Of a DNA stretch of 64,000 nucleotides, positions 7,972 through 21,400 are shown piece by piece. Every line of letters starts with the position of its first letter. The first letter of the stretch is position 1. The stretch comes from an uncultured Oribacterium sp. (GTDB lineage: Bacteria; Bacillota; Clostridia; Lachnospirales; Lachnospiraceae): the NCBI GenBank assembly GCA_946413525.1, contig CAMKKZ010000015.1, positions 1 to 64,000 on the forward strand. Direction: 5' to 3'. The notes below the pieces were generated by a model that saw nothing but the letters and a program-made list of their open reading frames with translations, made no database searches and was not told the origin of the DNA. The translations under genes were made by a program, and so were the position numbers.

Positions 7972-10305
7972 ATGAATCTGAAGACGTTACGTGAACTGCG
8001 CGGCCTGAGCAGGAAGGAATTGTCCGCCGTTACAGGCATCTCTTTTCGTTCCATCCAGGACTATGAGCAGGGGCACAAGGATTTGGCCAGCGCGAAAGGC
8101 GAGACCCTCCGGAGGCTGTCCAAGGCTCTGAACTGCAGTATAGAGGATTTGATTTCCATCGACGGGCAATCCGGGACGGATGCGTCTGCCGCGGCGGCTT
8201 CTTCCTATCCTGGGAGCGTACCTGCTGCCGGAATCCCCGCGCATACAGGGAACCTGGCTGGTGGGGCCTCCGCGTATATGGGGAATGGCTTTGCTGCAGG
8301 GGCACCCGCGCATACAGGGAACGCGGCTAATGGGGCTTCCGCGTATAAGGGGAATGGCTTTGCCGCGGAGGCACCCGCGCATACAGGGAACTTGGCTAAT
8401 GGGGCCTCCGCGTATGCGGGGAATGGCTTTGCCGCGGAGGCACCCGCGCATACAGGGAACTTGGCTAATGGGGCCTCCGCGTATGCGGGGAATGGCTTTG
8501 CCGCGGAGGCTCCTGCGCATACAGGGAACGCGGCTAATGGGGCTTCCGCGTATACAGGGAGTGCGTCTGCTGCCGGGATTTCCACATATACGGGGAAAGC
8601 TCCTGCCCCGGAGGCTCCATCCTTTACAGGGGACACGCCTGCTGCCGGAGCCTCTGCGCATACAGGGAACGCGTCTTCCGTTGGAAGCCCTGCCTTAACG
8701 GGAATGGCTGCCGCCATGGATGTTTCCGTAGCTTCCGTAGCTTCCGGAGCCTCCGCATTTTCGGGGGATTTGCTGGAAATACGGGAGGCCGGAAAGGCGG
8801 GTTCTGCCTCGGGAGATGTTCTGGGCGAAAAGAACGGCATTGCTTCCGCAGCGGATGATCCGAATATCTCCGGCCAGGCGTATATGGATTCCCATTCAGA
8901 TTCGTCCGCTTCCCTTGACTGGGGCAGCAGTCCCGTTTCGGATAATTCAGAACCCATCGGCGGGGATGGCAGTCGGAAGCCGGGAAGGAATTCTGAAACA
9001 ACAGGAAAGGCGGATAGAGAACCCGACCACTCCCCTTCCAGTGTTGGGAAGGGCGGGAGCGATACGCCTCCAAATGATGGCGTGGAGGCAAGGGGGGTCA
9101 TGTACCGGATCAAGCCCGAGGACAGGCTGCTCTATTTCTTAATGCACAAGAACGAGAAGGTGGCGGCCCTCTTTTTCGAACCTGTAGCCGGCAACGTCAT
9201 TTCCGTGGTGGAGCTGTTCTCAAAGGAACTGCTTCCGGTTTCCGTCAGGAGGGCCGATCCGGACCTCAAGGCATGGTGGTATCGGCGGGCTGTCCCCATT
9301 ACTCAGGGAAAGATAAAAAGCATACTTGCAGAGCTTGGTTTCCTGACGCCCCAGGCTTTTCTTCTCCGCTGCATGGGACTCAGCATGGAGGACTGCTATT
9401 GGGTTTGCCCCGCGAATGCCGGATTCTATTGGCGGGACGTGAGCCTCTTCAGGAATGATTTTGAAGATATCGTAGGGGCGATGCATTTCGGAGGGCTTTC
9501 CGCGAGCCTGGATCTTCGGAAATTTGACATTAGACTTCCTTCCGCGTCGGCCGGGGGCAACGTTCCAAAAGCCTGGATTTGTGTTGACAACGGGAGAAGA
9601 TACCTGATTAAGGGGACCGTGAAGGGCAATACCCAGCAGATCTTCAATGAGGTCGCGGCTTCCTATATGCACAGGAAGCAGGGCAGGTTCCCTTATGTAA
9701 GCTACCAGTTCTATACGATAGAATATGGGAAGCAGAGGCAGTTCGGCGCTTCCTCCGAGGCTTTCACAAGCGAGACGCTGGAGTTCATTCCCGCAATGGA
9801 TCTGATCTTTTCGGCGGGAGGACGGGAAGGGTCGGATTATGAAAAGTTCGTGGATGCCGCCGTGGGAGGCGGCCTGTACCGGGACGAGGTGATCGCGTTC
9901 CTGGATTACCAGATCCTTATGGACTTTGTCATTACCAATGTGGACCGCAACCTCTATAATTTCGGCGTCCTGAGGAATGCTGACAGCCTGCAGTATGAGT
10001 CCATCGCCCCGATTTTTGATTCCGGGAATTCCATGTTCCATGACCTTGACCTGTCGAAGGGGACTTTGGAGCTTAAAAACATACCCGTTCGTTCCTTCGC
10101 GGAGAACGAGGTGGGGCTTCTTCGGATGGTCACCAATCCCGACATCATTGACATGAACAAGCTGATGACGGATGAGGAGATGGCGCAGATCCTCCAGTCC
10201 AGTTCCAGGACCTCCGAGGAGGTGAAGCTCCTCGTGACGATTTACAAGAGGAAGAAGGAACTCCTGCAGAAGCTGCAGAGAGGGGATACGAGGTGGATGC
10301 TTTAA
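7972..10305 (+). CDS. HTH (XRE/HipB-like) - repeat linker - HipA-like kinase fusion protein
   Basis: A 777-residue three-part protein. Residues 1-60 form a Cro/CI-type helix-turn-helix (LKTLRELRGLSRKELSAVTG, then ISFRSIQDYEQG). Residues about 90-205 are five copies of a 23-residue repeat (A-H-T-G-N...G-N-G-F-A-A-E-A-P) followed by an Ala/Gly/Ser-rich linker to about 375. The C-terminal 400 residues resemble HipA/phosphatidylinositol-kinase-fold proteins: GGNVPKAWI and YLIKG (nucleotide-binding lysine region), NEVAAS, NVDRNLYNFGVL (catalytic N-x-D-R...N, near 653) and PIFDSGNSMF (metal-binding Asp, near 680). In known hipBA modules the DNA-binding antitoxin and the kinase are separate genes; here they form one chain. 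The ATG at 7972 follows GGCAGGGAGG. Whether it is a toxin, a regulator or neither is not shown by the sequence. Confidence 0.75.
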   Translation: MNLKTLRELRGLSRKELSAVTGISFRSIQDYEQGHKDLASAKGETLRRLSKALNCSIEDLISIDGQSGTDASAAAASSYPGSVPAAGIPAHTGNLAGGASAYMGNGFAAGAPAHTGNAANGASAYKGNGFAAEAPAHTGNLANGASAYAGNGFAAEAPAHTGNLANGASAYAGNGFAAEAPAHTGNAANGASAYTGSASAAGISTYTGKAPAPEAPSFTGDTPAAGASAHTGNASSVGSPALTGMAAAMDVSVASVASGASAFSGDLLEIREAGKAGSASGDVLGEKNGIASAADDPNISGQAYMDSHSDSSASLDWGSSPVSDNSEPIGGDGSRKPGRNSETTGKADREPDHSPSSVGKGGSDTPPNDGVEARGVMYRIKPEDRLLYFLMHKNEKVAALFFEPVAGNVISVVELFSKELLPVSVRRADPDLKAWWYRRAVPITQGKIKSILAELGFLTPQAFLLRCMGLSMEDCYWVCPANAGFYWRDVSLFRNDFEDIVGAMHFGGLSASLDLRKFDIRLPSASAGGNVPKAWICVDNGRRYLIKGTVKGNTQQIFNEVAASYMHRKQGRFPYVSYQFYTIEYGKQRQFGASSEAFTSETLEFIPAMDLIFSAGGREGSDYEKFVDAAVGGGLYRDEVIAFLDYQILMDFVITNVDRNLYNFGVLRNADSLQYESIAPIFDSGNSMFHDLDLSKGTLELKNIPVRSFAENEVGLLRMVTNPDIIDMNKLMTDEEMAQILQSSSRTSEEVKLLVTIYKRKKELLQKLQRGDTRWML
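8239..8583 (+). repeat. 69-bp coding tandem repeat, five copies
   Basis: Copies begin at 8239, 8308, 8377, 8446 and 8515 with a constant 69-bp period and only a few differences. The repeat keeps frame (23 codons) and encodes a low-complexity linker, so copy number could vary by slippage without breaking the gene. Confidence 0.95.
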
Positions 10306-10449
10306 GAGCTTTGCGGATGCGATGGCACATTGGTATGTCATTGAATCACGTTAGCAAATACGAGATTAAGTGAGGAGCCTTGCGGATGCGATGGCGCATC
10401 GGTATGTCATTGAATCACGATAGCAAATACAAGATTAAGTGAGGAGGAG
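10306..10449 (+). repeat. R2-type repeat, two tandem 75-bp units before ddl
   Basis: Two near-identical units (GATGCGATGGC(A/G)CAT(T/C)GGTATGTCATTGAATCACG.TAGCAAATAC.AGATTAAGTGAGGAG). The first palindrome resembles the other R2 units, but the second hairpin differs, so this is a subfamily. The last unit ends in GAGGAGG, which is the ribosome-binding site of ddl. Confidence 0.75.
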
Positions 10450-11535
10450 TTGTTGGGCAAGCAGATCGTGTTGGTCATATTTGGCGGACAGTCAACGGAA
10501 CATGAGGTTTCCTGCCAGTCTACGCTGAACGTGGCCGGTAGCATTAATTTGGAAAAATATGACGTGCTGCTTTGCGGCATTACGAAGGACGGGCGCTGGA
10601 TCCTTTCGGACAGTCTGGATAAGATAAGGGACGGCAGTTGGCTGTCGGGAGAAGAAAGGATCTGGCTGCTCCCTGATGCCGGGGAGCAATCCGCCTTGAT
10701 CAGAGAAGCGGACGGCAGCGTGCGGCTAAGGAAAATTGACCTTGCCTTCCCCGTGCTCCATGGAAAGTTCGGAGAGGACGGCACGATTCAGGGGCTTCTG
10801 GAGCTGGCGCGTATTCCATACGTGGGCTGCGGGGTACTGGCTTCCGCCGTTTCGATGGACAAGCTTTATACGAAACGGCTGGTCAGGGAAGCCCTTGCGC
10901 CATTGTCCGTGCGCCAGGCCGACTTCCTTGCTTTCTTCGCAAGGGAGGACCGGGATCGGGAGTCTTGCGCAAGGAGGGTCGAGGAGGCATTTTCGTATCC
11001 TGTCTTTGTGAAGCCGGCGAACGCGGGGTCATCCTGCGGGGTGACGAAGGCTCATGACCGAAAGGAGCTTCTCGAAGGGCTGGAAAAGGCCTTCGGCGTA
11101 GATCGGACCGTGCTGGTGGAAGAGACCATCATCGGGAGAGAGGTGGAAACGGCGGTATTCCTGGGAGCGGACGGGGAGATCCGGGTTTCCGGCGTGGGGG
11201 AGATTCTTGCCGCCGCGGATTTCTATGATTATGACGCCAAGTACAATAACCCCCGGTCCATGACGGTTATCCGCGCGGATATCCCGGAGACATACAAGGA
11301 GCAGATCCGGGCGGCCGCGAAGGCGGTCTTCCGGGCTGTTGACGGATATGGCCTGTCAAGGGTCGATTTCTTCCTCACGAAGGAGGGGCCGGTATTTAAT
11401 GAGATCAATACCATGCCGGGTTTCACGGCCATTTCCATGTATCCGAAGCTTTGGGAAGATTGCGGAATCGCCCTGCCCGAGCTTGTGCAGAATTTGATTG
11501 ACAGTGCCTTTACCCGCCCGGGATATGAGTCGTAA
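10450..11535 (+). CDS. ddl: D-alanine--D-alanine ligase
   Basis: An ATP-grasp ligase of about 361 residues that makes the D-Ala-D-Ala dipeptide for peptidoglycan. The N-terminal FGGQSTEHEVSCQS contains the conserved Glu. FPVLHGKFGEDGTIQGLLEL, GCGVLASAVSMDK, KPANAGSSCGV (conserved Ser) and EINTMPGFTAISMYPKLW are all present. YDYDAKY supplies the Tyr of the omega loop that is typical of D-Ala-D-Ala ligases; VanA-type D-Ala-D-Lac ligases carry a different loop. There is no ATG. Two consecutive TTG codons (10450 and 10453) follow GAGGAGG, and the second has the better spacing. Leaderless coupling is unlikely because 144 bp separates it from the HipA-like gene. Confidence 0.95.
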   Translation: MLGKQIVLVIFGGQSTEHEVSCQSTLNVAGSINLEKYDVLLCGITKDGRWILSDSLDKIRDGSWLSGEERIWLLPDAGEQSALIREADGSVRLRKIDLAFPVLHGKFGEDGTIQGLLELARIPYVGCGVLASAVSMDKLYTKRLVREALAPLSVRQADFLAFFAREDRDRESCARRVEEAFSYPVFVKPANAGSSCGVTKAHDRKELLEGLEKAFGVDRTVLVEETIIGREVETAVFLGADGEIRVSGVGEILAAADFYDYDAKYNNPRSMTVIRADIPETYKEQIRAAAKAVFRAVDGYGLSRVDFFLTKEGPVFNEINTMPGFTAISMYPKLWEDCGIALPELVQNLIDSAFTRPGYES

Positions 11536-11555
11536 ATGGCGGAGTTATTGAATTT

Positions 11556-11683
11556 CTGCTGAAAAGGATGACGGAGTTGCTGCTTTCCTGCTGAAAAGGA
11601 TGACGGATTTGCTGTTTTCCTGCTGAAAAGGATGACGGAGTTGTTCCATTCCTGATGAAAGGAATGACGGAATTATTGAATCA
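11556..11683 (+). repeat. 32-bp tandem repeat downstream of ddl, four copies
   Basis: Units starting at 11556, 11588, 11620 and 11652 follow CTGCTGAAAAGGATGACGGA. The array begins 20 bp after the ddl stop. From 11684 to 11820 there is A/T-rich sequence with shorter AATGATGAAT-type repetition and no gene. Confidence 0.9.
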
Positions 11684-11872
11684 CAAATGAATTAATGATG
11701 AATTAATGACAGAATCAGTGATGGATCAATGATGAATTACTGAATAATCAGTGCCGGATTAATGGCTAATCACTGATGGAATAATGATGGGATAAATGGC
11801 AATTAACTGACAATTGGGGCCTTAATAATTTCCTAAAACTTTATTCAAACAAGATTCACACTCTTTTTTCGT

Positions 11873-11980
11873 AGATGTGATATGATAAGGACATCTGAAA
11901 AATGTATTTACCCCTTATCCTTTTTTGAATAATTTTCTTGAATCCTGCCCCTTGCCCTGGGAGCAGGATTTTTTCTTTTG
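11873..11980 (+). terminator. Tandem intrinsic terminators, with an extended -10-like box just upstream
   Basis: Hairpin 1 is GATAAGG (11884-11890) / CCTTATC (11913-11919) plus CTTTTTT. Hairpin 2 is AATCCTGC (11941-11948) / GCAGGATT (11963-11970) plus TTTTTTCTTTT. They lie 350 bp after ddl. TGATATGAT (11878-11886) just before them resembles an extended -10 without a good -35, so a very short transcript starting here is possible but unproven. Confidence 0.7.
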
Positions 11981-12029
11981 TCCGGGGCAGCGGGGAGAGC
12001 GGGGAGGCTTACGGCTTGAGATACTCCGG

Positions 12030-12362
12030 ATGTTAGTCTGCAATAAAAATGGTCTAGAAACCACTTTGGCAGAGGAGGCGTACAGCCTGCGACACCGCAT
12101 CGGTTTATCATGAACTCAGGGTGGCCAAAACCCACTTTGATAGAGGATCCATGTAGTTTGCGATACCGCAGCCGTTTGTCAGGAATTAAAATGGCCCAAA
12201 AACCACTTTAATAGAGGAGCCTTAATGATGCGATACCGCATCGGTTTGTCAAGAAATTAGAGTGGCAAAACCGCACTCTAATAGAGGATCCTTAATGATG
12301 CGATACCGCATCGGTTTGTCAAGAAATTAGAGTGGCAAAAACCCACTCTAATAGAGGAGGGA
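12030..12362 (+). repeat. R2 structured repeat array, about five units
   Basis: Successive units carry the first hairpin as CTGCG/CGCA(G) or GATGCG-ATAC-CGCATC. The second hairpin occurs as ATTAAAATGG (12185-12194) / CCACTTTAAT (12203-12212) and ATTAGAGTGG (12256-12265) with CACTCTAAT (12274-12282). Arms change together between units. Each unit ends in GAGGAG or GAGGATCC; the last supplies the GAGGAGGGAGG ribosome-binding site of the next gene. Confidence 0.85.
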
Positions 12363-12364
12363 GG

Positions 12365-12775
12365 ATGAAGGCGCGGATCGTAATGGAAACTCTTCAGACC
12401 GTGGACGGGGAGGGCGAGCTGCTCGTCCATGAGTCAAACGGCATCCTGCGTCGGAACAGCGAGGGATGGCGCGCCACCTACCTTCTGGATGGCATTCATC
12501 ATGAGATGCAGCTTGACCCGCTCGTTCCATCAGTTACTGTCATAAGAAACTGGCAGGATAGGGACGCGCTGCGTTATGAAAGAGGGCTCCGCCATACCGT
12601 GCTTTATGAAACACCCGCGGGCTGCATGGAAATCTGCTTCAGCACGAGGCGGGTGGAGATCAGGGAGCAAGGCGGAGGCGCCGGAATTGCGGCTCTTCTG
12701 GATTACAGGATATCCCAGCATGGCGGGACCCTTGCGGACTGCCTTGTCCGGATCGACATTTCACCGATAATTTGA
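12365..12775 (+). CDS. DUF1934 (YwiB-like) beta-barrel protein
   Basis: A 136-residue protein. VMETLQTVDGEGELLVHESNGILRR at the start (the first 20 residues are diagnostic), LLDG...MQLD in the middle and LLDYRISQHGG near the end fit the DUF1934/YwiB family of small lipocalin-like cytoplasmic proteins of unknown role. It opens with the family's usual metal- or ligand-free beta strands and has no signal peptide. The ATG at 12365 is 4 bp after GAGGAGGGAGG; an upstream in-frame start at 12332 lies inside the repeat. It stands alone between an R2 array and an R1 element. Confidence 0.7.
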   Translation: MKARIVMETLQTVDGEGELLVHESNGILRRNSEGWRATYLLDGIHHEMQLDPLVPSVTVIRNWQDRDALRYERGLRHTVLYETPAGCMEICFSTRRVEIREQGGGAGIAALLDYRISQHGGTLADCLVRIDISPII

Positions 12776-12796
12776 AACGATGTTTTTTATATCTAT

Positions 12797-13080
12797 ATTC
12801 AGTGCCCTCTGGATTCCAGAGAATTCCAAATGGCAGGCTTGCTTTTCATTTGGAATTCTCTGAAATCCGAAGGGCGGACAGGGCGCGAAGCGCCTCTGAA
12901 CGTACGCGCAGTCGCTAAAGGTGATCTATGCAGCATTGCCTGTGAAAAGGGGACAGGAAACCTCTGAACGCACACGCAGTCGCTAAAGGCAACCTATGCA
13001 GCATTGCTTGTGAAAAGGGGACGGTAAACCTCTGAACGTGCGCGCAGTCATCAAAGGCGACCGCGAATAGGGCACTGAAT
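12797..13080 (+). repeat. R1 dispersed element, expanded copy
   Basis: It is bounded by ATTCAGTGCCCT and AGGGCACTGAAT. The left part is a 28-bp imperfect hairpin (12805-12832 with 12847-12874). It pairs AAATG with CATTT where the copy at 29428 pairs ACATG with CATGT. The right part contains three tandem units of about 68 bp (CTCTGAACG...GCAGTCGCTAAAGG...GCAGCATTGC), which explains the greater length. Confidence 0.85.
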
Positions 13081-13108
13081 GGTTATGTTTTTAGAAAGGG
13101 GATGTTTT

Positions 13109-13654
13109 ATGCTTTTGCTTGCAATCAGTGGGAGGACGGTGGCCACGATCCTCATTGTGATACTGCTTATCCTCCTTGCCGTCCTGGCACTGCTTTACTT
13201 CATGGGGCGCAAGCTTCAGAGGCAGCAGGTTGAGCAGCAGGGGATGATCGAAGCGAACACGATGGATGTTTCCATGCTCGTCATTGACAAGAAGAAGTTG
13301 GGAATTGAGGAGGCCATCAAGGCGGGCATTCCTCAGCAGATCCGGGATAATGTGCCGTTTTATCTGAAGATGACGAAGCTTCCCGTGGTCAAGGCCAAGG
13401 TGGGACCGAAGATTATGGCACTGCTTGCGGATCCCGAGGTGTTCGACCTGATTCCCGTCAAAAAGGAAGTTAAGGTATCCGTATCCGGATTATATATCCG
13501 ATCGATCAAGTCTGTCCGGGGCGGGTCGCTGGAGCAGCCGAAGAAGAAGCAGGGCTTCTTTTCAAAGCTCCGGGGCAAGGCCAGGGAGATGCAGGAGCAG
13601 CAGGTGGCGGAGAGCGCAGGAAAAAGCAATAAGTCCCGTAAGAATAAGAAGTAA
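13109..13654 (+). CDS. Conserved hypothetical single-pass membrane protein
   Basis: A 181-residue protein with one N-terminal TM helix (VATILIVILLILLAVLALLYF, residues about 10-31) followed by a basic RKLQRQQVEQQ segment. This orients the rest toward the cytoplasm. The middle part (SMLVIDKKKLGIEEAIKAGIP... and KVGPKIMALLADPEVFDLIPVKKEVKVSVSG) looks folded. The tail from about 150 is Lys/Gln-rich and probably disordered. I do not recognise the family with certainty. The ATG at 13109 follows GAAAGGGG; upstream in-frame starts lie in the R1 element. It is the last gene before the rpoB promoter and may be a separate transcription unit. Confidence 0.75.
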   Translation: MLLLAISGRTVATILIVILLILLAVLALLYFMGRKLQRQQVEQQGMIEANTMDVSMLVIDKKKLGIEEAIKAGIPQQIRDNVPFYLKMTKLPVVKAKVGPKIMALLADPEVFDLIPVKKEVKVSVSGLYIRSIKSVRGGSLEQPKKKQGFFSKLRGKAREMQEQQVAESAGKSNKSRKNKK

Positions 13655-13706
13655 TGGCTGACAACAAAATACCGTATACCGAGGACAAAAAAATAGTCTG
13701 TTTTGC

Positions 13707-13735
13707 TTGACACTTGACTTTCGTCATGTTATGAT
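13707..13735 (+). promoter_or_regulatory. rpoB: Strong vegetative promoter of rpoB
   Basis: A perfect TTGACA (13707-13712), 17-bp spacer and TATGAT (13730-13735). Transcription should start near 13742, giving an rpoB leader of about 295 nt. A second, extended -10-like TGCGATAAT lies at 13933-13941, downstream of the leader hairpins. Confidence 0.85.
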
Positions 13736-13768
13736 GAAATTTGCTATTTTTGTGTCGCGGGATTTTTG

Positions 13769-13922
13769 TACCCTTTTTCACAAAAAGGGTAGGTATTAAC
13801 TATGCATCAGGCATAGTTAATACCGTATTTGGCGCATCCCGCAGGGATGCGTCCGAAGGAGATATGCCTTCAGGCATATCTCCTTCGGATTTTTCCGCAG
13901 TATTCCTTGTGCCGCGGAAAAA
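13769..13922 (+). promoter_or_regulatory. Five-hairpin leader of rpoB, including a terminator-like stem
   Basis: H1 is TACCCTTTTT/AAAAAGGGTA (13769-13791). H2 is a 14-bp perfect stem (13792-13805 with 13811-13824). H3 is CGCATCCC/GGGATGCG (13833-13851). H4 is a 16-bp perfect stem (13853-13868 with 13873-13888) followed by ATTTTT. H5 is TTTTTCCGC/GCGGAAAAA (13890-13922). H4 has the form of an intrinsic terminator between the promoter and rpoB. Related sequence occurs inside the gene at 43256. Confidence 0.75.
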
Positions 13923-14036
13923 CCTACTTTTTGTGCGATAATAGCTGCTGTCGGAGAGCGGCCTTTTCGTTCTGCGGCAGCCCAGGGAGAAGTGGGCGGA
14001 CGGGAGACTGTCCGGATGAGCAGGGGTGAACAGCCA

Positions 14037-18038
<4,002 letters not shown>

Positions 18039-18058
18039 TGCCGGTTACTACTCCGGTA

Positions 18059-18467
18059 GCCGCTTGCACTCGCTGCAAGCGGCGTACACATAAGCCGAAA
18101 AGCAGGCAAAAGACGCATGGGAATGCGCGTAAGCGCCGCGTCTTTTGCCGTAACTGCTCAGGGCACCTGAGCAGTTACTAATGCCGTTTTTCCGCTCAGT
18201 TCATCTGGGTGGTTGCTAATGCGGCGGGCTTGAGCCGGGGCTTCCGGTCGGCGTGCTTTGTGCCGTCCCGGGTGCCCGTGGAGGGCTTGTATAGGTTTTG
18301 ACGCGCGCTAAGGAAATGCGCGTCAAAATCCGCCCTTTGGGCGGACAAACCCCTTTGGGGTTCGCCAAGTACGGACATGAATGTTCCTGAAGGAACATTC
18401 ATATCCTATGCCTCCTGGTTGCATGTAACGATTCCGCGCTGAATCGTTACATGCAGTCAGGAGGCAT
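18059..18467 (+). promoter_or_regulatory. Array of perfect hairpins in the rpoB-rpoC spacer, with a possible Shine-Dalgarno switch
   Basis: At least eight inverted repeats. They include a 10-bp stem (18059-18068 / 18074-18083), 12-bp (18105-18116 / 18138-18149), 13-bp (18150-18162 / 18166-18178), 11-bp (18296-18306 / 18318-18328), 7-bp (18329-18345), 6-bp (18348-18362) and 11-bp (18377-18402) stems. The last is 10 + 15 bp interrupted by GT/GT (18408-18417, 18420-18434 with 18441-18455, 18458-18467). CCTCCTG (18411-18417) can pair either with CAGGAGG at 18458-18464 or with the rpoC ribosome-binding site CAGGAGG at 18479-18485. Confidence 0.75.
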
Positions 18468-18490
18468 TGGGAAAAGGACAGGAGGTTTGC

Positions 18491-21400
18491 ATGGCGCAGC
18501 TTGAAAATGTAAACGAGCCGGTACAGTTCGATTCTATACAAATCGGCCTGGCATCTCCGGAAAAGATCAGGGAATGGTCCTGCGGCGAGGTTCGAAAGCC
18601 GGAGACCATTAATTACAGGACGCTGAAGCCTGAAAAGGACGGCTTGTTCTGTGAAAAAATCTTTGGTCCCGTAAAAGACTGGGAATGCCATTGCGGGAAA
18701 TTTAAAAAAATTCGTTATAAGGGCATGATATGTGACCGCTGCGGCGTCGAGGTCACCAAGTCCTCCGTCCGAAGGGAGCGTATGGGGCATATTAAGCTGG
18801 CCGCCCCTGTTTCGCATATCTGGTATTTCAAGGGGATTCCGTCCCGCATGGGCCTTATCCTTGACCTGAGCCCCCGCATTCTTGAGCGGGTGCTGTATTT
18901 TGCTTCCTATATCGTGCTGGACGGCGGGGATACAAACCTTTCCTACAAGGAGGTGCTTTCCGAGAAGGAGTACAGGGACGCCATCGAGCAATATGGTTAT
19001 GGCGCCTTCCAGGCCGAGATGGGCGCGGAGGCCATCCTGACCCTCCTCCAGTCCATTGACCTTGACCAGGAATATGAGTACCTTCGCAGCGAGCTGGATG
19101 ACGCCACGGGACAGAGGCGGCAAAGGATCGTGAAGCGCCTGGAGGTGGTGGAGGCATTCCGTTCGTCCGGGAACAGGCCGGAGTGGATGATCCTGACGAA
19201 TCTCCCCGTTATCCCGCCGGATCTGCGGCCCATGGTCCAGCTTGATGGCGGGCGCTTTGCCACTTCGGATCTTAATGACCTTTACCGCAGGATCATCAAT
19301 CGGAACAACCGTCTGGCGAGGCTTCTGGAGCTGGGCGCGCCGGAGATCATCGTGCGGAACGAAAAACGCATGCTGCAGGAGGCGGTGGACGCCCTGATCG
19401 ACAATGGCAGGCGCGGCCGCCCGGTCACGGGCCCCGGAAACCGGGCGCTGAAATCCCTTTCGGACATGCTTAAGGGCAAGCAGGGCCGTTTTCGTCAGAA
19501 CCTCCTTGGAAAGCGTGTGGACTATTCCGGCCGTTCCGTCATCGTCGTCGGTCCCGAGCTCAAGATTTACCAGTGCGGCGTGCCGAAGGAAATGGCGATC
19601 GAGCTTTTCAAGCCTTTCGTCATGAAGGAGCTGGTCAATTCCGGGAAGGCGCATAATATCAAAAGCGCCAAGAAGATGGTGGAGCGTCTGGATTCCCAGG
19701 TCTGGGATATTCTTGAGGACGTGATCAAGGAGCATCCGGTCATGCTGAACCGGGCGCCGACCCTGCACAGGCTGGGCATTCAGGCCTTTGAGCCGATCCT
19801 TGTGGAAGGCAAGGCCATCAAGCTCCACCCGCTGGTCTGCGCCGCCTTCAACGCGGACTTTGACGGCGATCAGATGGCCATTCACCTTCCGCTGACCCAG
19901 GAAGCGCAGGCGGAATGCCGCTTCATGCTGCTTTCCCCGAACAACCTCCTGAAGCCATCGGATGGCGGCGTGGTGGCCGTTCCGTCCCAGGACATGGTGC
20001 TGGGGGTTTATTACCTTACTCAGGAGAGGGAGAACGACCTTGGCGAGGGGATGGTGTTCCGTTCCATAAACGAGGCGGTTCTAGCCTATGAGAACGGTTA
20101 TGTCTCCCTCCATGCCAGGATAAGGTGCTATGTCAGCAAAACCCTGACGGATACGGAAGGAAATTCCAGGAAAATGAGCGGCCTTATTGACACGACGGTG
20201 GGCAGGCTTTTGTTCAACGAGGTCATTCCCCAGGATCTGGGCTTTGTGGACAGGTCCGTTGAAGGGAATGAGCTTGTTCCGGAAATCAACTTCCTTGTCA
20301 AGAAGAAGGACCTGAAGAAGATCCTCGAGAAGGTCATGGACGTGCACGGCGCGACGCAGACCGCGCTGACGCTGGACGATATCAAGGCCATTGGCTACAA
20401 GTTCTCCACGAAGGCGGCCATGACGGTTTCCATCCATGACATGACCGTTCCCGGGAGGAAGAAGGAGATGATTGCCGAAGCCCAGCAGAAGGTGGACAAG
20501 ATCCGCCGGAACTTCAATCGCGGCATGCTGACGGAAGAGGAACGTTACAAGGAGGTTATCGAGACCTGGAAACAGACCGACGCGGATCTGACAAAGGAGC
20601 TGATGGAGGGTCTGGACAAGTACAACAACATCTTCATGATGGCCGATTCCGGGGCCAGAGGTTCTGACAAGCAGATCAAGCAGCTTGCCGGCATGCGCGG
20701 CCTGATGGCCAACACAAGGGCGAAGACCATCGAGCTGCCGATCACGTCGAATTTCCGTGAGGGTCTCGACGTGCTGGAATACTTCATGTCAGCCCACGGG
20801 GCCAGGAAGGGACTTTCCGACACGGCGCTCCGTACGGCGGACTCGGGCTACCTGACCCGGCGTCTCGTTGACGTTTCCCAGGACCTTATTATCCGGGAAA
20901 TTGACTGCTCGGCGGAGAAGGGCATTATCCCCTCCATGGAAATCCGCGAGCTTTCCGAGGGTCAGGAGAAGATAGAGTCCCTTCAGGAGCGTATTACCGG
21001 CCGTTATGTGGCGGAAACGATAAAGGATCCCGATACCGGGGAAGTGGTCATCGAGGCGAACCAGATGGTGACGCCGAAGACATCGGGGGCGGTCATGGCC
21101 GCCCTTGGCAAGGCAGGGAGGGATTCTATACGGATCCGGACCGTCCTTACCTGCCGCTCCAAGTCGGGAATCTGCTCGAAATGCTATGGCGCGAACCTCG
21201 CGACGGGGCAGCCCGTTCAGGTGGGGGAGGCCGTGGGCATCATTGCTGCCCAGTCCATTGGAGAACCGGGCACCCAGCTGACCATGCGTACATTCCATAC
21301 CGGCGGCGTTGCCGGCGGCGATATCACGCAGGGTCTTCCCCGTGTCGAGGAGCTATTCGAGGCCAGGAAGCCGAAGGGCCTTGCCATCCTGACGGAAATT

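Noticed and set aside
10450..11535. VanA-type D-Ala-D-Lac ligase
   Set aside because: The omega loop reads YDYDAKY with the Tyr typical of D-Ala-D-Ala ligases, and no vanH, vanX or vanRS homologue is present.
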